From Selenomonadales bacterium (GTDB lineage Bacteria; Bacillota; Negativicutes; Sporomusales; UBA7701), in assembly GCA_018434945.1 (NCBI GenBank), contig JAHDOI010000079.1, positions 1-63,758 of the forward strand: DNA of 63,758 nt, given 5' to 3'. A program made the position numbers and the translations under genes. The notes beneath the pieces are model-generated. The model was not told the origin of the DNA and made no database searches. It saw only the letters and a program-made list of their open reading frames with translations. Of this stretch, positions 32,944 to 42,400 are shown in pieces; within the stretch, counting starts at the first letter, position 1, and every line of letters starts with the position of its first letter.

Positions 32944-33776
32944 ATGCCTGTCAGAACGTTTAATTATACCGGCTCGATCCAGAATTTTGTCGTGCCGCCG
33001 GGCGTAAGTTCACTGATCATCAGGGCTATAGGCGCGCCGGGGGGGGGCTGGCGAACGGCGGCACCGGCCTCCGGGGGCTGGGAGCGTCCATCCAGGGGAC
33101 CTTCGGTGTCGCGCCGGGAGACATACTGAATATCCTCGTAGGCCAGGGCGGCGGTGACGCTGACGAAGCCGGCGGCGGCGGCGGCGGATCGTTCGTATGG
33201 TTCGGCCCGGGGGCCGTTACGGTGGATAACCTGCTGATCGCCGCCGGCGGCGGCGGCGGGGCTACCGATACCAACAACGGTATTAATGCGTCGCTGACCA
33301 CGTCCGGCGCAAACGGCGGCGGCATAATGGGCGGCGCCGGCGGCACGGGCGGCTTAGGCGGTCAGGCCGGCCAGTATCCCGGCGGTTCGAACGGCGGCGG
33401 CGGCGCCGGTATCATCGGCAATGGAGGCACTTTCCCAGCTGGCGGATTCAACGGTACCGGCGGGACGGCGATCGTGGCCGGGGGCGCGGGCGGCGCGGGC
33501 ACCGTCGGCGGCGGCGTCGGCGGCTTCGGTGGCGGCGGCGGCGGCGGCGGCGACAGCGACCCCGACGGCTTCGGCGGCGGCGGCGGCGGCGGCGGCTTCA
33601 GCGGCGGCGGCGGCGGCGGCGATGGTGCCCCTGTCGACGGCGGTGACGGCGGCGGCGGTGGCGGCGGTTCCTTCAACGGCGGCTGCAACCCGGTCAATTC
33701 GATTGCCGCTTTCACGCCGAACGGGCTGGTCACAGTCACTTTCAGCACCAGAGGCATCCCATTCTGCGGCGAATAA
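32944..33776 (+). pseudogene. glycine-rich spore-surface protein, frameshifted at a run of nine G
   Basis: The first frame (32944 onward, MPVRTFNYTGSIQNFVVPPGVSSLIIRAIGAPG) is the typical start of bacterial glycine-rich surface proteins. It leaves frame at nine consecutive G (33039-33047). The continuation is in the next frame: LANGGTGLRGLGASIQGTF, then ILVGQGGG, FVWFGPG and, from 33222, a long Gly-rich tail to 33776. With seven or ten G the gene would be open for about 277 residues. There is no signal peptide. Off-phase slippage, a genuine lesion or a homopolymer reading error are the possible causes. ATG follows AGGAGGAGTAGG. Confidence 0.75.
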
Positions 33777-33791
33777 TTAAGCAGGCAGAAC

Positions 33792-33833
33792 AAAACGGCA
33801 GGCTGCTGTACCAATAGCAGCCTGCCGTTTTCC
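33792..33833. terminator. bidirectional terminator between the glycine-rich and Cys/His-repeat genes
   Basis: AAAACGGCAGGCTGCT and AGCAGCCTGCCGTTTT pair perfectly over eight bases, with A and T runs on both sides. It suits the convergent genes ending at 33776 and 33846. Confidence 0.9.
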
Positions 33834-33845
33834 TCTCTAAACAGC

Positions 33846-34406
33846 TTATGCTTCCCCTCTGCCGGAATCGCCCCCGGAGGCGGGGGTGCTCTCCGGCTTT
33901 TTCTCTCCCCGGCAAGGGTCGGCAAGTTCGCACAAAACTTTGGAGATACAATCGAGTTTATCGTTGATGACGCTGAGTTCCGTCAGCACTATGCAGAAAG
34001 CGACCTGCAGCTCCCGGAAATGGCTGGGGTGCATTTCCAGGCATTCGAAGACACAGCGGGTGACGTCTTTCAGTTTTTTCAGGCACGATGTAATCGGCTG
34101 GATGTCGCAGCAGTCGCAGCATACATATGCGTCGCAGGGGTCATGCGGGGGGCACGGGTCGTGACAGGGCTCGTGAGGGCACGGGTCGTGGCAGGGGTCA
34201 TGCGGGGGACACGGGTCGTGGCAGGGGTCGTGCGGGCACGGGTCGTGGCAGGGGCCATGCGGGGGGCACGGGTCGTGGCAGGGGTCGTGCGGGGGGCACG
34301 GGTGATGCAGGGGGCATTTATGAAAGCTGCTGTCGGATGGCTTATGCGCAAAAGACCGGTGCTGGTCGTTGAGCGGCGCATCTTCGCGGGGTTTATGTTT
34401 ACCCAT
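33846..34406 (-). CDS. Cys/His-repeat spore-coat-like protein
   Basis: A 186-residue protein. Residues about 30-95 are a tandem repeat of CPPHDPCHDPC-type units, rich in Cys, His, Pro and Asp, and end in YVCCDCCD. A helical Cys-containing domain (about 100-165) with HPSHFRELQVAFCIVLTELSVINDKLDCISKVLCEL follows; this part is like the helical core of several Firmicute spore-coat proteins, though no family can be named. The repeats could cross-link through disulfides or bind metals. There is no signal peptide. ATG at 34406 has AAAGGAGGGAG, and a sigma-K-type promoter precedes it. Confidence 0.75.
   Translation of the reverse strand: MGKHKPREDAPLNDQHRSFAHKPSDSSFHKCPLHHPCPPHDPCHDPCPPHGPCHDPCPHDPCHDPCPPHDPCHDPCPHEPCHDPCPPHDPCDAYVCCDCCDIQPITSCLKKLKDVTRCVFECLEMHPSHFRELQVAFCIVLTELSVINDKLDCISKVLCELADPCRGEKKPESTPASGGDSGRGEA
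34142..34308. repeat. in-gene tandem repeat encoding the CPPHDPC units
   Basis: Imperfect direct repeats of about 24-45 bases (GGGGCACGGGTCGTGGCAGG with variants) fill this part of the Cys/His gene. The repeat number may vary between strains through slippage; unit boundaries follow codons. Confidence 0.7.
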
Positions 34407-34434
34407 AAGCTCCCTCCTTTCCAATTCTTATTAC

Positions 34435-34462
34435 TATGATATGTTTTTTTAGTTAACAAGGT
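34435..34462 (-). promoter_or_regulatory. sigma-K-type promoter of the Cys/His-repeat gene
   Basis: On the minus strand AC (34462-34461) and CATATCATA (34443-34435) are exactly 17 bases apart, about 30 bases before the start codon. Confidence 0.65.
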
Positions 34463-34491
34463 GCCCTCCCGTGACGCAGTGGTTAACGGTC

Positions 34492-34519
34492 ACCATATTA
34501 TGTAGCGCTACATAATATA
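34492..34519 (+). promoter_or_regulatory. sigma-K-type promoter of the DUF11 gene, overlapping a 24-bp palindrome
   Basis: AC (34492-34493) and CATAATATA (34511-34519) are 17 bases apart. The perfect palindrome ATATTATGTAGC-GCTACATAATAT (34495-34518) fills the region between and includes most of the -10 box, the position of a repressor operator. The start would fall just before the ribosome site, so the leader would be very short. Confidence 0.6.
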
Positions 34520-34542
34520 AATCAGAAAGGAGTTGAAAACAA

Positions 34543-35982
34543 ATGGCCGACCTTAACATGCTGCGTCAGGATATATGCTGTTCCCAGCCGCCGGCCGACC
34601 CTAATTACACCGTGTGCTTCCCTGCCCAGCAGGTGATACCGGGCGGTTTAATACGGGCCAACCCGTTCTATGACGTCACTAACGAGCAGTCGTTCTGGAC
34701 GTATACGATTCAGATCGACCAGGCCCCCGGACCGGGATTCACCGACCTGAGCCACTGGGTCCTGCAAGTCTGTCCCGAACTGACCGAAGATGATTTCGTG
34801 GTGGAGGTGTCGGAAAACGGCGGCGCATTCCAGGTCATACCCCCGGACGAAATCGAAGTTTTGGCCGTAGATCCACCCACCGGGGTGACCAATGTTCTGA
34901 AGATCGACCGCGGACAGCCCAAAGGAACCACTTTTACCTACCGGATAACGATAACCGATTCTGCCTTCTACAACCTGGCCGCCGAACCGGGGACGGTGGC
35001 GATCAAGCACGGCAATCTTCCCGCCCCCGGGTTTCAGATTTTCGACGGCGCCTCCTGCGGAAGCAATGTTTTGCTCACCCCTTCCGTCGAGTGCAACCTG
35101 CAGGAAAACGTGGCCCTGAGCCTTATCAAAACTTGTCCCGAGCTTCCCCCGGGCGTCACCCGCTTCAATATCGGGGATACCGTGCAGATCACCCTTGAAG
35201 TGACCAATTCCGGTACCGTCCCGGCAGCTGATGTGACGGTCTTAGATTTGATCAACGTTCCCGCCGGCGTGACGATCAGCAGTCTGTCCATCAGCGACGA
35301 GGGAACGGCGAACCCGCCGCCGCCGCCGACCGGCTATACTAATACCGACATTACCGTCACTTGGTCGGCGCTGGCGATCCCGGACGATACCACAGTGACT
35401 CTGACTGTCGGGTTTACGATCCTGGCCGTCCCGGAAGGCGGCGCAGTCATCACCAACGCCGACGCCGGTATCGGCGAACTGAGCGGCACGGATACGTTCC
35501 TGTGCCTCATTCCCGTCGGCCGACCGACGCTTTCCAAGGCTTGCCCGGAGCTTCCCTCCCGCTGCAGTTTCTTTATCGTCGGCGATACCGTGACGATTAC
35601 CCTCGCCGTGGACAATACGGGGGGAACCGGGACCGCGGTTACGGTTATAGATGTCTTCAACGTTCCCGCGGGTGTGGTAGTCAGCGATGTGACAACCACC
35701 CCCCTGGCGACTTCCGTTGATCCTCCGGCAGGTCCTTATTCCGATACCAGCATCACGGTGACATGGTCTGATGCGCCGGTTGCCGCTAATTCCATCCAGG
35801 TTTTCCGCATTACGTTCACGATCCTGGCCGCCCCGGATATTGGCGCCGAAATCACCAACATCGACGCAGGTATCGGCGAGCTAAGCGGCACGTCCCAGTT
35901 CCGCTGCATCATCCCCATTAACCGGCCGCCTGTGCCGGCGCAATTTCGGCGGGGAATCCCGCTGACAGCCTTTCGCGTTTAG
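34543..35982 (+). CDS. DUF11-repeat surface protein
   Basis: A 479-residue protein. Residues 1-190 form an unassigned N-terminal domain. Two DUF11-type beta-sandwich repeats follow (about 190-325 and 326-465), each starting KTCPELP or KACPELP and containing GDTVxITL...VTVxDxxNVPAGV and ending AGIGELSGT. DUF11 repeats are common in bacterial surface proteins, including spore surfaces. There is no signal peptide or sorting signal. ATG at 34543 follows GAAAGGAG. It faces away from the Cys/His gene and shares the divergent promoter region with it. Confidence 0.82.
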   Translation: MADLNMLRQDICCSQPPADPNYTVCFPAQQVIPGGLIRANPFYDVTNEQSFWTYTIQIDQAPGPGFTDLSHWVLQVCPELTEDDFVVEVSENGGAFQVIPPDEIEVLAVDPPTGVTNVLKIDRGQPKGTTFTYRITITDSAFYNLAAEPGTVAIKHGNLPAPGFQIFDGASCGSNVLLTPSVECNLQENVALSLIKTCPELPPGVTRFNIGDTVQITLEVTNSGTVPAADVTVLDLINVPAGVTISSLSISDEGTANPPPPPTGYTNTDITVTWSALAIPDDTTVTLTVGFTILAVPEGGAVITNADAGIGELSGTDTFLCLIPVGRPTLSKACPELPSRCSFFIVGDTVTITLAVDNTGGTGTAVTVIDVFNVPAGVVVSDVTTTPLATSVDPPAGPYSDTSITVTWSDAPVAANSIQVFRITFTILAAPDIGAEITNIDAGIGELSGTSQFRCIIPINRPPVPAQFRRGIPLTAFRV

Positions 35983-36359
35983 GGTGTAGGAATAAAAAGA
36001 GAGATTAAAGGCATACTTTTCGCCGATATAATAGGTGCGCTAGTCTGCCGCAAAAGACACGGCGATGATCGACCGCTGTTGGCCCGCTTCTGGGATTTGC
36101 CAGAAGCTTTTTTGTTTTACGGGGAAATGTACGAACGAACCGAACGTTTCCGGGGCAGGATGTTGATTGTTGTAGGAAGAAGAATAATGTTTAGCCGGAA
36201 ATAGTATCCAGCGTCTCGCGGAGGACACGCGGCTTACCGGCAATGCTGCGGGCGGATTATCTGGGGGCCAAGTCAAGTATCTCCTCGTTCATCTCTTTCA
36301 CTTTGGATGACGTTGGATTGAGAATAGGCTGAATTTTACCGTGCGAGGGAAGGTTGCGA
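35983..36359. other. intergenic region with one terminator
   Basis: At 36086-36116 GCTTCTGG-GATTTG-CCAGAAGC-TTTTTTGTTTT is a good intrinsic terminator for the DUF11 gene. The sequence between 36030 and 36085 is conserved-looking but matches no riboswitch known to me. The remainder up to the kinase gene shows no gene on either strand. Confidence 0.6.
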
Positions 36360-38402
36360 ATGGGTACCGAAGACTTGTACAGAGTGCTGTTTAACGTTAT
36401 TAGCGATGGAATTTTCCTGCGGGGATTTAAAGAAGGTGAAAATCCGTTTACCAAATTTATCGAAGTGAACGAGGCTGCCTGCAAACTGTCGGGTTATTCG
36501 CGGGAAGAGTTGTTACGGCTCTCGCCTCTGGATCTGACTCCTTCGCTGAATAATGTCGATTTCCGGTCTCTAAAAGAGAAGTATATGAATGATAAGAAGC
36601 TTGTCTTTGAGAGTGAACTGGTCCGGAAGGACGGGGGTAAGGTTCCGGTTGAGATTAATAGCCACTTTTTTTTGTTTGAAGGCCAGCAGGTCAGTATATC
36701 GATTGTACGGGATATAACGGAGCAAAAGAAAGCGAAACACACGTCCGTCAAGCTCGCGGCAATTGTGGATATGCTGCCGGATATTCTTTATTTCAAGGAT
36801 AACGCCGGGGTTTATCAAACGGCAAATCGGGCTTTTGAACAGTTTTTAGGCCAGACCAGTGAGAATATTATCGGCAGGACGGACTACGAATTGTTGCCTC
36901 CTGATTTGGCCCGGCAATGCTGCGCCGGTGATACGACGTTGATCGAAAACGGTAAACCGCAGCGCTGTGAGGAAAAACTGTCCGGGAATGGCGAAGAACG
37001 TTACTTCGATACGATAAAGGTCCCGCTTTTCGATGAAGAGGGAAATTCGGCGGGAATCGTCGGCGTGAGCCGAGAGATCACTGAAGCCAAAAAAATAGCC
37101 CTTGCTTTACAATCGAGCATGGAGCATCTGTCGCTGGCGACCGAACTGGCAAAACTCGCGCCGTGGAAGTATCATCCGGAAGCCGGCCTATTCGAGTTCG
37201 GCGAGGGGTTCTATGCCATTTATGGGACAACGGTGGAGCGCGAGGGCGTTTTTATGACTCCGGAGGCCTACGCCAGAGAGTTTGTGCATCCTGATGATGT
37301 CGGGTTAGTGGAAAAAGCGGTTAACCGTGGTCTAATAACCACTGAACGCTGTTACCGCGGAAAGATCGACCATCGCATCATTCGCCGGGACGGCGAAGTG
37401 CGGCATATTGCTGTCCGGAATGTTATTGAAAAAGATGCTTCCGGCAATGTCATCGCATGGTACGGGGCGAATCAGGACATTACCGAACAGAAGGAAATCG
37501 AAAAAACGCTGCAAGAAAAAAACGCCGAAATTCAAGAGGCCCTGAAAAAGCTGCAACATACACAGGCCCATATGGTGCAGCAGGAAAAAATGGCGGCGAT
37601 CGGGCTGTTGGCCGCCGGCGTCGCCCATGAAATAAACAATCCGCTCAGTTTTGTCTTGAGTAATTTTGATACTCTCAGAACCTATAATATCCGGTTGACC
37701 GAAATCATCGACGCATACCGGGATTTGGCGCGGCGGTTCCATACCGACACTATCGCTTCCCTGCGTTGTCGGGCGGATGATATCGAGGCACTTGAGAAAA
37801 AGACCAGGCTCGACTATATTTTGCAGGATATACCGCCGGTTTTTACCGAAACAATTGACGGGCTGAAAAGGATGGGAAATATCGTAAAAGCCCTGCGGCT
37901 TTTCTCCCGTGTGGATCACCGGGACGACTTCGAAGACTACGATCTGAACGACGGCATAAGAAATACGCTGATTGTCATCCGTAATGAGTTAAAGCAGGTG
38001 GCCGAGGTCGAGGAGGATTTGGGAGATATTCCTTTGTTAGAGGCTGTAGGCGGCAAGATCAATCAGGTATTGCTCAATATCCTGCTGAACGCCGTCCAAG
38101 CTCTCAAAACACAGCATGCCGGCACCGGCCGTATCAGGATTCGTACTTATTGCGACGATGCTTTCGTGTATTGTGACATCGAGGATAATGGCCCGGGGAT
38201 CCCGGAAGAAATCCGCAAAGACATTTTCGACCCTTTTTTCACGACAAAGCCCAAGGGTGAGGGTACCGGACTGGGTCTCAGCATTTCCTTCGAAATAATC
38301 GTCAATCAGCATAACGGAAACATCTTGCTTAAAAGCGCAAGCGGTACGGGTACGACGTTTACTGTCAAGCTGCCGATCAAACAGGCTGATTCTTTAAGAT
38401 AG
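36360..38402 (+). CDS. soluble multi-PAS sensor histidine kinase
   Basis: A 680-residue kinase without membrane segments. Three PAS domains (about residues 5-120, 130-250 and 255-375) are followed by a coiled coil, a HisKA-type helix with the phospho-His in GVAHEINNPLSF (about residue 420) and an ATPase domain with EDNGPGIP and GTGLGLSIS (about residues 605-645). No response regulator is adjacent. Orphan PAS kinases of this type in spore formers often feed the Spo0A phosphorelay; with the coat cluster just upstream that is an attractive guess but only a guess. ATG at 36360 has GAGGGAAGG; TTG at 36354 is an alternative. Confidence 0.88.
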   Translation: MGTEDLYRVLFNVISDGIFLRGFKEGENPFTKFIEVNEAACKLSGYSREELLRLSPLDLTPSLNNVDFRSLKEKYMNDKKLVFESELVRKDGGKVPVEINSHFFLFEGQQVSISIVRDITEQKKAKHTSVKLAAIVDMLPDILYFKDNAGVYQTANRAFEQFLGQTSENIIGRTDYELLPPDLARQCCAGDTTLIENGKPQRCEEKLSGNGEERYFDTIKVPLFDEEGNSAGIVGVSREITEAKKIALALQSSMEHLSLATELAKLAPWKYHPEAGLFEFGEGFYAIYGTTVEREGVFMTPEAYAREFVHPDDVGLVEKAVNRGLITTERCYRGKIDHRIIRRDGEVRHIAVRNVIEKDASGNVIAWYGANQDITEQKEIEKTLQEKNAEIQEALKKLQHTQAHMVQQEKMAAIGLLAAGVAHEINNPLSFVLSNFDTLRTYNIRLTEIIDAYRDLARRFHTDTIASLRCRADDIEALEKKTRLDYILQDIPPVFTETIDGLKRMGNIVKALRLFSRVDHRDDFEDYDLNDGIRNTLIVIRNELKQVAEVEEDLGDIPLLEAVGGKINQVLLNILLNAVQALKTQHAGTGRIRIRTYCDDAFVYCDIEDNGPGIPEEIRKDIFDPFFTTKPKGEGTGLGLSISFEIIVNQHNGNILLKSASGTGTTFTVKLPIKQADSLR

Positions 38403-38497
38403 CAGGTTCTGGAGGGAAGAATTGTTAACCGGCGGAATGCTTTGTGGAAAAAGGGCAGAAAACAGGGTTCTTGCCTGAAAAGCGATACAGATGCTAA

Positions 38498-38538
38498 AAG
38501 GAGTCAGGGCCGCACTTTCTGTGCGGCCCTGACTCCTT
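38498..38538. terminator. 18-bp perfect hairpin between convergent genes
   Basis: AAGGAGTCAGGGCCGCAC and GTGCGGCCCTGACTCCTT pair perfectly over TTTCT. The gene ends at 38402 (+) and 38639 (-) flank it. It lacks a long T run, so termination would rely on stem strength. Confidence 0.6.
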
Positions 38539-38638
38539 GCCCCAAGTACCCTATCCTCGGCTGCGCAAGGTTGTGGCAGCTCGCGGCGAAGGGGTTGAAG
38601 GCGCTTTTATCAACCGATCAGCCTTGCCCTTCCGCCCG

Positions 38639-39298
38639 TCATATTTTATCGGCATCCTCGTAGGTAATATCGAACAGGCCTTTAGGAGTATATACTCCGG
38701 ATAATACTTTTTTTATCCGCTGGACGCGTTGGGCGTTTTCCCGGGGATGGCTTTTAACATTCAGCCTGTTGGGGCTTATCAGGCAGCCTATCAGGGCGAT
38801 GTATTCGTCTTCCGTGAGTTCAGCTACCGGTTTGTGAAAATAGTAGGCGGCTGCGTCCGTTAATCCGTAGACGCCGTTTCCGAAATACATCAGGTTGATA
38901 AACAGGGTAAGCTGGGTTTCTTTATCGACGAGGGGGTCGAGTGCAAAGCGGGCGCACAAGGTCTGCTTGATTTTCATCGGCCCCGATTGGAATTTTTCAA
39001 AGTAAAAGCCCTTGGCGAGCCCCTGGGTGATGGTGGTCCAGCCGGCGCCGGGGGTGTGGAAGTCCACGCCGCGATGCCCATAAAAGTCGGGGTCCTCGAT
39101 TTTCAGCAAAACGGCCCGCTGGCTTGGCGACAAGTCATTCGCGGTCATTTTCACCCGGCCGGATTTGTAGCAGGTTTCGACGGTCGCGGCGGTGGTGGCC
39201 CGGGCGAGCATGACTTCGGCGCCGTAGTAGAAAACCACCGCTGCCAACAATGCAAGGACGACCACCGTTATCTTTGCTGCCTTCGTCGCTTTCTTCAT
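38639..39298 (-). CDS. GT51 peptidoglycan transglycosylase (monofunctional)
   Basis: A 219-residue protein with one N-terminal membrane anchor (about residues 8-28) and a glycosyltransferase family 51 domain. The catalytic-Glu motif is in KIEDPDFYGHRGVDF (about residue 67), and the second motif is GWTTITQGLAK followed by KIKQ. It joins lipid II into glycan strands on the outer face of the inner membrane. It lacks a transpeptidase domain, as MtgA does. The catalytic motif deviates (EDPDFYGHRG against the usual EDxxFxxHxG, still compatible). ATG at 39298 follows GGGGGAGACAGG. Confidence 0.85.
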   Translation of the reverse strand: MKKATKAAKITVVVLALLAAVVFYYGAEVMLARATTAATVETCYKSGRVKMTANDLSPSQRAVLLKIEDPDFYGHRGVDFHTPGAGWTTITQGLAKGFYFEKFQSGPMKIKQTLCARFALDPLVDKETQLTLFINLMYFGNGVYGLTDAAAYYFHKPVAELTEDEYIALIGCLISPNRLNVKSHPRENAQRVQRIKKVLSGVYTPKGLFDITYEDADKI

Positions 39299-39446
39299 CC
39301 TGTCTCCCCCATCGCCACGAAAGCCGTTTGCCGGGTAGGTTTTCGGCATAAGGCCTGCGCTCAGTCTGACGCCACTTTCCGAGCAAAGTGCCCGGCAGCA
39401 ATCGGTCGTCGGTTAACTGCTTTGTGACAGCTTAACGGGAATTGAG

Positions 39447-42400
39447 TTACATACTGTCGGCGGCCAGGCGCTTGTAGACGGCCCGCCGGGCTTTGGCGTC
39501 ATCTTCGGCTTTGGCGTAGAAAGCCTCGGCCGTTTCCGGGAACTGACGCGAGAGAGCGGAAAAACGGACTTCGCTCCTGATGAATTCCTGGAAGCTGGCC
39601 ATAGGCTCGGGCGAGTCGAGGAGGAAGGGGTTCTTGCCTTGGGCGGCGAGCTGCGGATTGTAGCGGTAGAGTGTCCAGTAGCCGGCCTCGACGGCCCGCT
39701 TGGCCTGGGCCTGGCTTTTGCCCATGCCGGCGGCGATGCCGTGGTTGAGGCAGGGGGCGTAGGCAATGATAAGCGACGGTCCGGGGTAGGCCTCGGCTTC
39801 GGCGATGGCCTTGATGGTCTGGGCTTTGTCGGCGCCCATGGCCACTTGGGCTACATAGATATAGCCGTAGGACATCATCATGACGCCGAGGTCTTTTTTG
39901 CGGGTTTTTTTGCCGCTGGCGGCAAACTGGGCTATGGCCGCCGTCGGCGTGGCTTTCGATGACTGGCCGCCGGTGTTGGAGTAGACTTCAGTGTCGAAGA
40001 CGAGGGCGTTGACGTCCTCGCCGGCCGCCAGCACGTGGTCGAGGCCGCCGAAGCCTATGTCGTAGGCCCAGCCGTCGCCGCCGAAGAACCATTGCGAGCG
40101 CTTGACGAAGAAGTCGCGCCGCCCGTAAATCTCATTGAGCAGGTCGTCGTTGCTTCCAGCCGCTTCGAGGGCGGCAATCAGGCGGTCGGCCCGTTCGCGC
40201 GTGCCTTCACCTTCGTCTTTGCGGGCCAGCCAGTCGTCGATGGCCGCCCGCAGGTCCGGGGCGATATTTTTCGCCAGGGCTTCCTGCATTTTGCCGGCCA
40301 GCGTCCGGCGTACCTGGGCGGTGCCGAGGTGCATGCCGAAGCCGTACTCGGCGTTGTCTTCGAACAGCGAGAAGCCCCAGGCCGGGCCGCGGCCGTTTGC
40401 GTCGGTGGTATAGGAGATGGAGGGGGTGTTGGCCCCCCAGACGGTGGAGCAGCCGGCGGCGTTGGAGATCATCATCCGGTCGCCGTAGAGCTGGGTGACG
40501 AGCTTGGCGTAAGGTGTCTCCCCGCAGCCGGCGCAGGCCCCGGAGAACTCCTGCAGCGGGGTGGCGAACTGGCTGCCCTTGACGGTGAGTTTCTGCTTGG
40601 CGGGGATGGGTTTGGGGCTGAGACCGCAGGCAAAGCGCCAGCGTTCGTCGCAGCCGTTTCTCGCTTCGGCCAGCGGTTTCATGACCAGGGCTTTGTCCTT
40701 GGCTGGGCAGACGTCGGCGCAGTTGCCGCAGCCGGTACAGTCGAGGGCGGATACGGCCAGGTGGAAGCCGAGGCCGTCAAAACCGACGGCCGGGCGGGCG
40801 GCAAAGCCGGCCGGGGCATTTCGCAGTTCTTCCCCGCTGGCCAGGACGGGCCGCAGGACGGCGTGCGGGCAGACGAAGGCGCACTGGTTGCACTGGATGC
40901 ACTTGTCCGGTTGCCATTCCGGCACTTCAATGGCGACCCCCCGTTTTTCCCAGGCCGTTATGCCCAGCGGGAAGCTGCCGTCCTCGCGGCCGTTGAAGGT
41001 GCTGACAGGCAGCTTGTCGCCCTCCTGGCGGGTCATGGGCACGATCACCTGCTCGATGAAGGCGGGCAGGGCTTCCTTGGGGCAGGATACGTCGTCCGCG
41101 GCGTCTTTCCAGGCCGCCGGCACGTCGATCCGCACGAGGCCCTCAGCGCCGCGCCCGATGGCAGCGAAGTTCTTTTCGATAACGGCCTGGCCCTGCTTGC
41201 CGTAGTCCTCGGTGACCGCTTTTTTTAGGTGGCGGACGGCGTCCTCAAGGGGGATGATGTTGGCAAGCTTGAAGAAGGCGGCCTGCATTATCATGTTGAT
41301 GCGGCCTTCAAGACCGAGCTGCTGGGCGATGTCGACAGCGTTGATGGTATAGAATTGGATGTTGTTAGCGGCCAGAAAACGTTTCACGGCCGCCGGCAGG
41401 TTCGATTCGAGTTCGGCCGGCGTCCAACGGCAGTTCAAGATGAATTTGCCGCCTGTTTTGAGGCCGGCGAGGACGTCGTAGAGGTGGACGTAGCTCTGGT
41501 GGTGGCAGGCGACGAAATCGGCCTTGGTGATGAGGTAGGAAGAACGGATGGGCGTGCGGCCGAAGCGGAGGTGGGACATGGTGAGGCCGCCCGATTTTTT
41601 GGCGTCGTAGGCAAAATAGGCCTGGGCGTATAAGTCGGTGTGGTCGCCGATGATCTTGATGGCGCTCTTGTTGGCGCCGACTGTGCCGTCGGCGCCCATG
41701 CCCCAGAACTTGCAGCAGGTCGTGCCCGCCGGCGTCGTGTCGATGTCGGCCGGATACTCGGGCAGCGAGGTGAAGGTGACGTCGTCGGTAATGCTGACGG
41801 TGAAGCCGTTTTTGGGGCGGGCGGCCTTGAGGTTCTCGTAAACGGCGGCAGCGTGGGCCGGGGTGAAATCTTTGGAGCCTAGGCCGTAGCGCCCGCCGAC
41901 GATGAGCGGGGCATCGGCGCGGTCGTAAAAGGCGTTGCGGACGTCGGTGTACAGCGGTTCGCCGGCCGCCCCTGGCTCTTTGGTGCGGTCGAGGACGGCG
42001 ATTTTCCGGGCGCTGGCCGGCACAGCAGCCAGCAGATGCTCGACTGAGAAGGGCCGGTAGAGGTGGACGTCGACCAGACCGACCTTTTCGCCGCGGGCCG
42101 CGAGGTAGTCGATGGTCTCGCGGATTACGTCGCAGGCCGAGCCCATAGCGACGATGACACGGGTGGCGTCGGCGGCGCCATAGTAGTTGAACAGCTTGTA
42201 GTCGCGGCCGGTGAGTTTGTTGATTTCGCCCATGTATTTTTCGACGACTGCCGGTAAGGCCAGATAAAATTTGTTGACCGCTTCGCGGGTTTGGAAAAAG
42301 ATGTCGGGGTTCTGCGTCGTGCCGCGGAGAACCGGGTGCTCGGGATTGAGGGCCCGGTCGCGGAAGGCCTTCACCGCCTCCATGTCGAGCAGTCTACCGA

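Noticed and set aside
33222..33776. Separate gene starting at 33222 for the glycine-rich tail, and alternative Ala- or Pro-rich frames over the same stretch
   Set aside because: The upstream 33050-33221 stretch is in frame with the tail and continues the 32944 gene after the G run, so a frameshifted single gene is more likely. The other frames reflect GGC repeats.
34142..34308. CRISPR-like regularly spaced repeats
   Set aside because: The repeats are imperfect, lie in frame within a coding region, have no unique spacers and encode CPPHDPC units.
36030..36116. Possible c-di-GMP (GEMM) riboswitch before the PAS kinase, because of CCGCAAAAGACACGG
   Set aside because: The GGGCAAACC-type conserved parts and the P1 layout of GEMM are missing; only the terminator hairpin is convincing.
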